From: Dehalococcoidia bacterium
GTDB taxonomy: Bacteria; Chloroflexota; Dehalococcoidia; SM23-28-2; RBG-16-64-32
Direction: 5' to 3'
Length of the DNA stretch: 37,241 nucleotides
Assembly (NCBI GenBank): GCA_030690405.1
Contig: JAUYGU010000072.1
Coordinates: 1-37,241 of the forward strand
Below the pieces are notes generated by a model. The model searched no databases. It was not told the origin of the DNA and was given only the letters and a program-made list of their open reading frames with translations. Position 1 is the stretch's first letter; the number at the start of each line of letters is the position of its first letter. Both the position numbers and the translations under genes were made by a program. Of this stretch, positions 31,194 through 37,241 are shown piece by piece.

Positions 31194-32063
31194 TCAACCC
31201 TGTCCTTCCGCTGCACCGGCCAGGAACCGCTCCGGCGACGCCTGGAACTCCAAGCTGCAACCACGGGAGCAGAAGTGGAACGTGCGGCCGTCATGAACGA
31301 CGGCGACACCACGGTCCACCTCTACCCCCATTCCGCACACGGGGTCTCTTACCGTGTGTCCGATATCGCGTATGCGACCGTCCTCCAGCCACAGCACCCG
31401 GTCCGCCACCTCGCGGATCCGCTGGTCGTGGCTGACCACGATCACGGCGCGTCCGGCGCCAGGCCCCGCGGACGGGCCACCGCTGCGGGCGATCTCCAGC
31501 AGGAGACGCATGATCTCGAGCCCGTGCGCCGAGTCGAGGTTTGCCGTCGGCTCGTCCGCCAGCAGCAGGCGCGGCTCGTTGGCGAGGGCACGGGCGATCG
31601 AGACCCGCTGCTTTTCGCCGCCGGAGAGGTCGCGGCTGCGGAAGCTGAGCCTGTTTCCCAGACCCCGCTCCTCCAGCAGACGCGTCGCACGCTCCCGCGC
31701 GGCGCGCCCCTTGACGCCGGCCATGTTCAGCGGCAGTTCCACGTTCTCGCGCGCCGTCAGCGACTCCCACAGGTTGAACGACTGGAACACGAAGCCGACA
31801 CTCCTGCGGCGCAGCGGCACGAGCCGCGCCGCGTTCAGCTTCGTGATGTCGGCGCCGTCAACGGTGACAGACCCGGAGGTCGGCCGCAGCAGGCCGCCGA
31901 TGATCGTGAGCAGCGTCGTCTTGCCGGAACCGGACGGCCCCATGATCAGAAGAAGCTGGCCCGCCGGCACGCGCAAGCTTACGTCGTCCACGGCCCGGAC
32001 GGCGGTGGCGCCGTGGCCGAAGACCTTGGTCACATTGGATACGCGGAGGATTTCGTCAGTCAT
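31194..32063 (-). CDS. ABC transporter ATPase fused to a YHS metal-binding domain
   Basis: 289 residues. MacB/LolD-type ATPase: Walker A GPSGSGKTT (42-50), Q-loop FVFQSFNLWE, signature LSGGEKQR (146-153), Walker B LLLADEPTANLD, and H-loop VVSHDQ. After residue 238 comes a complete YHS domain: DPVCGMGVEV (C243) and FHFCSRGC (C265, C269). YHS/TRASH domains bind heavy metals, so the ATPase may be gated by or deliver copper. Stop is 1 nt from the csoR start; start is 3 nt from the permease stop. Confidence 0.93.
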   Translation of the reverse strand: MTDEILRVSNVTKVFGHGATAVRAVDDVSLRVPAGQLLLIMGPSGSGKTTLLTIIGGLLRPTSGSVTVDGADITKLNAARLVPLRRRSVGFVFQSFNLWESLTARENVELPLNMAGVKGRAARERATRLLEERGLGNRLSFRSRDLSGGEKQRVSIARALANEPRLLLADEPTANLDSAHGLEIMRLLLEIARSGGPSAGPGAGRAVIVVSHDQRIREVADRVLWLEDGRIRDIGHTVRDPVCGMGVEVDRGVAVVHDGRTFHFCSRGCSLEFQASPERFLAGAAEGQG

Positions 32064-32066
32064 GGC

Positions 32067-33170
32067 TCATGCCCTGAATACCAGCGCCGGGTCGATACCG
32101 TTCACGCGGCGGGCCGGCACCAGCGACGCGATCACCGTCGTCACGAGCGACGCCGCGCCTACGGCCGCGATGTCGCGCGCCTGAAAGTCGGTCGCGAACT
32201 CCGGCACGGCCTCGGCCGCCAGGTCGGCCACGATCCGGGCACCAAGGAGGCCGACGAGGAAGCCCGCCGCCACCAGCATCGCGCTCTGCGAGAGCACGAT
32301 CCGGTAGAGGAAGCCAGCCGACGCGCCCACCGCCTTCATGACGCCAAACTCCCGCGTCCGCTCGATCGTCGCCGTGTAGATCGTCAGACCGACCACCGCC
32401 GTTCCGACGACGAAGCCGATGGCGACCAGGATGGCTATGACCGGGATGAACGACTCGTCGATCTCCTTGCGGATGGACTTCGCGAACTCCTCGGCGGTGT
32501 ACACCTTCAGGCGCGGGTTCTGGTCCGCGATGGCCGCGGCGACGGCGGGCACGTCGGCGTCGGGGACCAGCACGACCATCCCGTAGGTCACGATATCTCC
32601 GATGCCGAAGATCTGTTTCGCGTCCTCGAAGTGCACGAAGGCGAACTGGCTCAGAACCTCGGAGCCGGCGGGCCGGACATCGGCTACGGTCAGCGAGAGG
32701 TCTCCGAACTCCGCCCGGTCTCCCCTGTCCAGCCCCGACTGCCGGCTGAGGATAGACTCGATGATGATCGTCCCCCTATCGGGCAGGAAGCGCTCGCGCA
32801 CCTCCGGGGTCACCTCGAGCCCGGCGGACGCGTCCAGCGCCATGAGCCGCACGGACTCTTCAGAGCCGCCCGCTACCAGGCTCATCTGCCGGGACATCAC
32901 GGGCACCACCGCCTGTACCCCGGGCACGGAGGCCGTCCGCTCCAGGTCGGAGCGTTGCAGCAGGGAGACGGAGTGGAAGGGATCGCTTGTACCTTGCTGG
33001 ACGACCCAGAGCTGGCCCGGCATCTCCTGGAAGATCTGCCCCGTCCGGCTCCAGCCGCGGTAGAGGGCCAGCACGGTCAAGATGAGGAGTACCGCGAATC
33101 CGACGCCGGCGACGGAGATGGCGAAGCGGCCTTTCTCCGCGAAGAGGTTGCGTCGTGCGACCGGTACCAT
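32067..33170 (-). CDS. FtsX/MacB-type ABC permease (copper operon, first gene)
   Basis: 367 residues, four TM helices: one near the N-terminus (about 17-40), a large extracytoplasmic domain (about 45-240), then three helices (about 248-355). ERTREFGVMKAVGAS is the coupling segment of FtsX-like permeases, and the C-terminal VPARRVNGIDPALVFRA is typical. Works with the YHS-fused ATPase next in the operon, as a mechanotransmitter or extractor from the membrane rather than a classical pump. Confidence 0.9.
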   Translation of the reverse strand: MVPVARRNLFAEKGRFAISVAGVGFAVLLILTVLALYRGWSRTGQIFQEMPGQLWVVQQGTSDPFHSVSLLQRSDLERTASVPGVQAVVPVMSRQMSLVAGGSEESVRLMALDASAGLEVTPEVRERFLPDRGTIIIESILSRQSGLDRGDRAEFGDLSLTVADVRPAGSEVLSQFAFVHFEDAKQIFGIGDIVTYGMVVLVPDADVPAVAAAIADQNPRLKVYTAEEFAKSIRKEIDESFIPVIAILVAIGFVVGTAVVGLTIYTATIERTREFGVMKAVGASAGFLYRIVLSQSAMLVAAGFLVGLLGARIVADLAAEAVPEFATDFQARDIAAVGAASLVTTVIASLVPARRVNGIDPALVFRA

Positions 33171-33188
33171 CTGTGCCTCTCTTACCCA

Positions 33189-33244
33189 TACCCCCTGGGT
33201 GGGGGTTACGGCACCAGACTAACGCCGCGAAGGCCGCCTGTCAA
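33189..33244 (-). promoter_or_regulatory. promoter and CsoR-type operator of the copper operon
   Basis: Minus strand: TTGACA (33239-33244), 17-bp spacer, TAGTCT (33216-33221). Downstream lies a palindrome with TACCCCC / GGGGGTTA arms around TGGGT (33189-33208), the G/C-tract pattern of CsoR sites. It covers the transcription start and ends about 18 bp before the permease ATG. Confidence 0.7.
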
Positions 33245-33267
33245 GTGACGCGGATCACACGTCGCGG

Positions 33268-34551
33268 TCAGTCCCCGTACTTCGCCAGCAGCTCGTCGGA
33301 GACGGCGTTGGCGCGGGCGATCTCCCGGAACATGTGGGCGCTCGGTCGCACGATGCGGTTACGGGTCCCCTCCTCCATCGCGATCAGGCCGAACTTCTGG
33401 CGGAACCCCTCCGCCCACTCGAAGTTGTCTTGGAAGCTCCAGTGCAGGTAGCTGCGCACGTCCACGCCCTCGTCCATCGCGCGGCGGGTCTGCTGGAGGT
33501 GGCGGATGACGTAGCGGCAGCGCTGCTCGTCGTCGTCGGTGCCGATCCCGTTTTCGGTTATGTAAACGGGCCTGCCGTACGCCTTCAGCCGCGTCTGGCA
33601 GCGGTAGAACCCCTGCGGGTAGACCTGCCAGCCCATCGTGCTGGTCTCCGCGTCGGCGGGAGGCTGGACCTGGCGGATGCCCATCGGTGGCGGGCCGGCG
33701 CCGACGACGCCGCGGGAGTAGTAGTTCAGGCCGATGAAGTCCCACGTCCCCTTCAGCCCCGGCGCCTCCTCGCCGCCGCCCGCCGGCGGACCGACCACGC
33801 CATCGCGGATCCCGTTCAGCCAGAACTTGTTCCAGTACGAGTCCATCAGCTGCGCCGCCTGGAGGTCTTCATCGGCTTCGGACGCCGCCTGCACGTCGAT
33901 CATGTTGAGCACGGGGCCGATCTGCGGGCTGTGCGGGGCCGCCTCGCGAATGGCGTGGTACATCTTGCCGTGGGCGATGAGCACGTGCCGGGCGGCCGTC
34001 ATCGCCAGCGCCAGGTCCTGCTTCTGCGGCGGGAACACCCCCGCCAGGTAGGAGGCGGCCGCGATCACGGACGGCTCGTTGATCGTGAGCCAGAAGGGGA
34101 CGGCGTCGCCGAGCGCCTTCGCCATGTAGCCGGCGTAGCGAGCGATCAGATCCGGCGCCTCAGGGCTGATCCAGCCGCCCTTCGCCTCGAACCAGAGCGG
34201 GTTCGTGAAGTGGTGGAGGGTCGCGAAGGGGCCCATCCCATGGCTTCGCAGCGACTCCACGACGCGGCGATAGTGCTCGACCTCTTTCTCGTCCCAGCGC
34301 CCCTCCTCCGGCTCGATGCGGCTCCACTCGATGGAGAAGCGGTGGGCGTTGTGGCCCAGCTCCTCCGCCAGCGCGAAGTCCTCCTCGAACCGGTTGTAGT
34401 GGTCGCAGGCCAGGCCGGAGACGGTGCCATCTTTGATGTTGCCGCCCTCCTGCTCCCACGCCCACCACTGGTTCTTGCGATTGTTCCCTTCCACCTGGTG
34501 CGACGAGGTCGCGCAGCCCCAGAAGAATCCGTCCGGGAACTTGAGCGCCAT
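33268..34551 (-). CDS. GH1 family beta-glucosidase
   Basis: 427 residues. N-terminal signature FPDGFFWGCATSSHQVEGN; catalytic acid/base E159 in LTINEP; nucleophile E333 in ITENG; HWSFQDNFEWAEGF near the C-terminus. No signal peptide, so cytoplasmic hydrolysis of beta-linked disaccharides or glycosides. Starts 4 nt after the stop of the selenoprotein gene, so the two are probably one operon; the link in function is unclear. Confidence 0.95.
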   Translation of the reverse strand: MALKFPDGFFWGCATSSHQVEGNNRKNQWWAWEQEGGNIKDGTVSGLACDHYNRFEEDFALAEELGHNAHRFSIEWSRIEPEEGRWDEKEVEHYRRVVESLRSHGMGPFATLHHFTNPLWFEAKGGWISPEAPDLIARYAGYMAKALGDAVPFWLTINEPSVIAAASYLAGVFPPQKQDLALAMTAARHVLIAHGKMYHAIREAAPHSPQIGPVLNMIDVQAASEADEDLQAAQLMDSYWNKFWLNGIRDGVVGPPAGGGEEAPGLKGTWDFIGLNYYSRGVVGAGPPPMGIRQVQPPADAETSTMGWQVYPQGFYRCQTRLKAYGRPVYITENGIGTDDDEQRCRYVIRHLQQTRRAMDEGVDVRSYLHWSFQDNFEWAEGFRQKFGLIAMEEGTRNRIVRPSAHMFREIARANAVSDELLAKYGD

Positions 34552-34555
34552 CCTT

Positions 34556-35428
34556 CTATCTCCCTTCTTGCTGTCGCCTCTGCGCCTTCCGCTGTTCGAT
34601 CATCATCTTGATGATCGGCGACGGCTCCAGCGGCTGCCAGTCCTTCTTCGCTTCGTCCAGGTCCTGCGGCCACACGTAGTCGAGCTCGCGGATCTCGCCC
34701 GGCCCCGTGGCCTCCTCCAGCAGCCGCAGCGCCGCGCGGATGATCCCCATCTGCGTGTCGCTGTCGCCGGGGCGGCCCAGCGGGTGGCCATAGGGGAACT
34801 CCACGCCGACGGTGCGGGGTACGCCCAGCCGCTCCGCCCAGTAAGGCATCATGGTGACCATCACCGTGCTCAACCCCGCCTCCTCAAACGTTCGCGCCAG
34901 CACGGGCGCGCTGCGGCAGCAGTCCGGTCAGAACGGGGTGAGGAGAACCGCATCCACGCCCTCGTCTTTCATCTGAGCGGCGGCCTCGGGCGCGTAGCGC
35001 TGCCGCCACTCGGTCGTGTTCGTCTGGTAGCCCATGAACGAGTAGCTGGTGGGGGCGAGCGAGCCTATGGCGCCCTCCGTCTCCAGCTCCTTGAACCGGT
35101 GCACCGGCAGGGCGATGTTCACGTCCAGGAGAACGTCGTGGTTGTTGGTGTGAAGGTGGCAGGCCCCGATCTCTTCCTGACGGACGTCGCGGGGGATGCG
35201 GCGGAAGGTCGGGTCGCCCCAGAAGGGCTCCCTCTTCTCGCGCTCGCTGTCGAACGGCGGCTCCATCCCAACCTGGTAGATGGCGGCGGTGGTCACCAGC
35301 GCGAAGCGGCACTCGGCGAGCGGCTTTGCGAGTGGTGTGAAGGGGACCGGCTCCTCTCGCTGGACGGGCAGGTGCCGGTAGTAGGCGGCGATCGAGCCCG
35401 GCAGGAACTTGAAGCTATCGACGGTCAT
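34556..35428 (-). CDS. GrdB-family selenoprotein (in-frame TGA as selenocysteine)
   Basis: 290 residues if TGA at 34928-34930 is read through; the halves on either side are in one frame without other stops. Context VLLTPF-U167-PDCC-RSAPVLARTFEEAGL matches the active-site region of the glycine/betaine/sarcosine/D-proline reductase component B family, where Sec (or Cys) precedes a Cys three positions on. Upstream LAPTSYSFMGYQTN and downstream GVEFPYGHPLGRPGD also fit that family. A SECIS-like hairpin follows at 34893-34910. GGGAGG ribosome site at the ATG. Likely a redox enzyme attacking a C-N or C-X bond; substrate unknown. Confidence 0.85.
34893..34910 (-). promoter_or_regulatory. bacterial SECIS-like hairpin
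   Basis: On the mRNA, 17 nt after the UGA: perfect stem CGCGCC/GGCGCG with 6-nt loop CGUGCU. The loop begins 24 nt after the UGA and has G at position 2, within the usual rules for SelB-dependent SECIS elements (16-37 nt spacing; G in the first two loop positions). Confidence 0.65.
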
Positions 35429-35609
35429 CGAGCCTCCCTTCCGGCGGTTGCCAGTGCCATTCTAGCAGCCGCTAAGCCAAACAAGATAGCTAGCGGTCCC
35501 GGCCGGGCGTCTCCTCATTCTTAACCAACCGCCGCTGTCATGTCTGTAACACCAAAAGCCCGTTCTGGTTCTTTATCTATGAGCGCACCCGAAACGGAGA
35601 GAATGACGA

Positions 35610-36209
35610 TTGCTTAGCCAGCACGAAGACCTCTATATCCCGCACGACGAACGCACCCTGCGGCGCGTTCAGCGCAAGGTGGACGAGGTGGACAAGCAGG
35701 TGCGCGCCTGGTCTGACTATCTGGTGGAAGTCCTTCCCAGGGGCATCGCTCTGCTGGACGCGGAGCTGGACCTGCTGGCCCTCTACCTCGCTCAGCAGCG
35801 GCGGCGCAACCTGGAGCTGGACGAACAGAACGGCAAGGAGACGCTCCGAACCCGTCTCGCCAGGTACGTCCCCTTCCTCGCCGAAGATGCGGACGAGTGG
35901 GACATCGTGAACGCCGCCCATCGCATGGTCTCCACCCGCCTGGAGGCCGATATCGACCGCGCGACCGACTTCTTCTGCCGCGACCGCGGCCTGCCCGGCC
36001 TGGTGGAGCCCGTGATCGACTGGCGGGTGGCCATCCGCTACCTGGCGCAGCGGATTCACCACATCGCCTGCCAGCTGGACCTCAAGCACGAGCTGGCGAC
36101 CTCGCCGCTGCGCTTCGAGCTGGCGCTCACCGCACGCGATCTGGCCGGCGACGTGGTGGACAAGCGCCGCGTCATGTTCGCCCTGTTCGAGCCCGCGGAA
36201 ACTACCTAG
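35610..36209 (+). CDS. hypothetical helical protein
   Basis: 199 residues; TTG 35610 with GGAGAG 8 nt upstream. Almost entirely helical, rich in Arg/Asp/Leu: RRVQRKVDEVDKQVRAWSDYL, DAELDLLALYLAQQRRRNLE, AIRYLAQRIHHIACQLDLKH. No signal or TM. Divergent from the selenoprotein; separated from glpQ by 37 bp. No family recognised. Confidence 0.7.
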   Translation: MLSQHEDLYIPHDERTLRRVQRKVDEVDKQVRAWSDYLVEVLPRGIALLDAELDLLALYLAQQRRRNLELDEQNGKETLRTRLARYVPFLAEDADEWDIVNAAHRMVSTRLEADIDRATDFFCRDRGLPGLVEPVIDWRVAIRYLAQRIHHIACQLDLKHELATSPLRFELALTARDLAGDVVDKRRVMFALFEPAETT

Positions 36210-36234
36210 CGCCCCGCGTTCGGCCCCGCCCCCC

Positions 36235-36240
36235 TATAAT
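36235..36240 (+). promoter_or_regulatory. -10 box of leaderless glycerophosphodiesterase gene
   Basis: TATAAT, ATG begins 7 bp after its last base; no ribosome site, no clear -35. Confidence 0.55.
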
Positions 36241-36246
36241 CAGGGC

Positions 36247-36945
36247 ATGCGACCGCTCGTGATCTCTCATGCCGCTTGCGGCGGCCACGCGCCCGAGAAC
36301 ACGCTCGCCGGTGTGCGCGCCGCCCTCGAGATGGGCGCCGACGCCATCGAGATCGACGTGCAGGCCAGCGCCGACGGCGTCCCGGTGTTGATGCACGACC
36401 TCACGGTGGACCGCACAACGAAGGGCCGCGGCGAGGTGGCGAAGCTATCGCTTGATCAACTGCGCCGGCTGGACGTGGGCGGCGAACCGGTGCCGACGCT
36501 GGCGGAAGTCCTGAACTTGACACGCGGCAAGGCGCTGCTCGTGGCAGAACTGAAGCAGCCCGGCGTCGAGGAGGAGATTGCAGCCGTCGTCCGTGACAGC
36601 GCCGCTCTGAATGACGTGATGGCGTGGTCGTTCTTCCCCCAGGCGCTGGCGGCGATGCGCCGGGCCGAACCCCGGCTGCCCGGGGCGCTCCTCATCGAGC
36701 CGAGGGGCCTGGCAAACTGGCCGGACCGGCGGGAACTGGCAGTCCGGCTGGGGCTACAGGGCGTCAGCGTCTTCTTCGCCGGCGTCAACGAAGGGATCGC
36801 GAGCGACTGCCGCCGCAGCGGCCTCGCGCTCTACACGTGGACGCCGGATGCCGAGCCCGAGATCGCCCGGCTCATCGGCCTCGGCGTGGACGGCATCTGC
36901 ACGAACTACCCGGACCGAGCCATCGCGTTACTGAGCCGGTCCTAA
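36247..36945 (+). CDS. glycerophosphodiester phosphodiesterase
   Basis: 232 residues, GDPD TIM barrel: HAACGGHAPENTLAGVRAALEMGADAIEIDVQ with catalytic His and metal-binding E-x-D, VPVLMHDLTVDRTTKGRG with the second His, then WTPDAEPEIARLIGLGVDGICTNYPD. No signal peptide, so cytoplasmic. Hydrolyses glycerophosphodiesters to glycerol-3-phosphate and alcohol in lipid turnover. The HAxxGG-x-PENT start lacks the usual RG (here HAACGGHAPENT). Confidence 0.93.
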   Translation: MRPLVISHAACGGHAPENTLAGVRAALEMGADAIEIDVQASADGVPVLMHDLTVDRTTKGRGEVAKLSLDQLRRLDVGGEPVPTLAEVLNLTRGKALLVAELKQPGVEEEIAAVVRDSAALNDVMAWSFFPQALAAMRRAEPRLPGALLIEPRGLANWPDRRELAVRLGLQGVSVFFAGVNEGIASDCRRSGLALYTWTPDAEPEIARLIGLGVDGICTNYPDRAIALLSRS

Positions 36946-36963
36946 CCCGCGTCAGCCGAGGCG

Positions 36964-36994
36964 TTGGCCGGACTGCAACCCGCCTTGCTATACT
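36964..36994 (+). promoter_or_regulatory. putative promoter of tRNA-Trp
   Basis: TTGGCC (36964-36969), 19-bp spacer, TATACT (36989-36994). A start near 37001 would place both 42-bp repeats in the transcript leader. Confidence 0.45.
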
Positions 36995-37001
36995 GAAACC
37001 G

Positions 37002-37098
37002 CGCAGGGGCGTACCCACCTCAGGCGGGAGCGACCTCCGATAACGCAGGGGCGTACCCGCCTCAGGCGGGAGCGGCCTCCGATAACGCAGGGGCGTAG
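37002..37098 (+). repeat. 42-bp tandem repeats copying the tRNA 5' end
   Basis: Units 37002-37043 and 37044-37085 differ at two positions. A third start (CGCAGGGGCGTA, 37086-37097) is the tRNA itself. Each unit holds the palindromic CC(A/C)CCTCAGGCGGG-type hairpin in its middle. Confidence 0.8.
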
Positions 37099-37164
37099 CT
37101 CAGCTGGAAGAGCAGCGGTCTCCAAAACCGCAGGCCGGGGGTTCGAATCCCTCCGCCCCTGCCA
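37089..37164 (+). tRNA. tRNA-Trp (anticodon CCA)
   Basis: Acceptor AGGGGCG/CGCCCCT, anticodon arm GCGGT-CTCCAAA-ACCGC, T-arm GGGGG-TTCGAAT-CCCTC, discriminator G, CCA encoded. Confidence 0.95.
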
Positions 37165-37241
37165 GACTCCTGCCGCTAACGGGTCTGGCCGACTGCCCGC
37201 CGAAGACGCCGTAGCTGCCGATCGAGCGCCAGCCCTCGTAC
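37165..37241. other. right edge, no supported gene
   Basis: A short open minus frame reaches the edge (stop at 37176-37178; about 21 residues, Arg-rich), too little to call. Confidence 0.3.

Noticed and set aside
31152..33248. 698-codon plus-strand frame
   Set aside because: Antisense of the ABC ATPase and permease, both with clear motifs; composition is repetitive RHD-rich, typical of shadows.
34928..35428. Two separate genes or a frameshifted pseudogene in the GrdB region
   Set aside because: Both halves are in the same frame with only the TGA between them, the position is where the family has Sec, and a SECIS-like hairpin follows.

Overview
High-GC bacterial chromosome segment. Gene content (ffh-rpsP-khpA-rimM, type I GAPDH, a DUF2277 protein, a GrdB-like selenoprotein, lipoproteins, near-consensus sigma-70 promoters and several apparently leaderless genes) fits a Chloroflexota/Dehalococcoidia-like organism. 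That placement is an inference from gene content and style, not from a marker tree.

Left part (1-6.1 kb): a partial Tat-type metallophosphoesterase lipoprotein, a DinB/DUF664 protein, a large secreted and membrane-anchored protein, a CSLREA/beta-helix lipoprotein, and a J-domain/TM/FKBP fusion. This is followed by gene debris: a DinB 3' end, a PIN-toxin 3' end and the 3' end of an integrase-like gene.

Accessory island (about 6.06-19.4 kb): it is bracketed by two about 61-bp near-identical direct repeats, which are the 3' end of a small integrase-N-domain-like gene. The island starts with an XRE regulator and a tightly overlapping four-gene operon (HNH nuclease, CxxC protein, SWIM zinc finger, coiled-coil protein) behind a consensus promoter. 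Then come eight type II toxin-antitoxin loci, nearly all with PIN (VapC-like) toxins, in about 6.8 kb. Some are intact, and others are decaying: lost start codon, truncated toxin, orphan antitoxin, chimeric operon. A phage-type Zn-finger protein, a second J-TM-FKBP copy and a Cys-rich protein close the island.

Right part (19.3-37.2 kb) is mostly housekeeping: nitroreductase, ECF sigma factor, GAPDH with a thioredoxin-like lipoprotein, the SRP54/S16/KH/RimM cluster, tRNA-Ala and tRNA-Arg, peroxiredoxin and DUF2277. A six-gene copper operon reads leftward from 33170 to 27774: FtsX-type permease, ABC ATPase fused to a YHS metal-binding domain, CsoR, His/Met-rich membrane peptide, CopA, small membrane protein. 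It has a palindromic G/C-tract operator just upstream of its first gene.

Next is a leftward pair: a GrdB-family protein and a GH1 beta-glucosidase. The GrdB-family protein is interrupted by an in-frame TGA that is best read as selenocysteine, with a bacterial SECIS-like hairpin immediately after it. The window ends with an unknown helical protein, a leaderless glycerophosphodiesterase and tRNA-Trp. The tRNA-Trp is preceded by two 42-bp tandem repeats that copy its 5' end.
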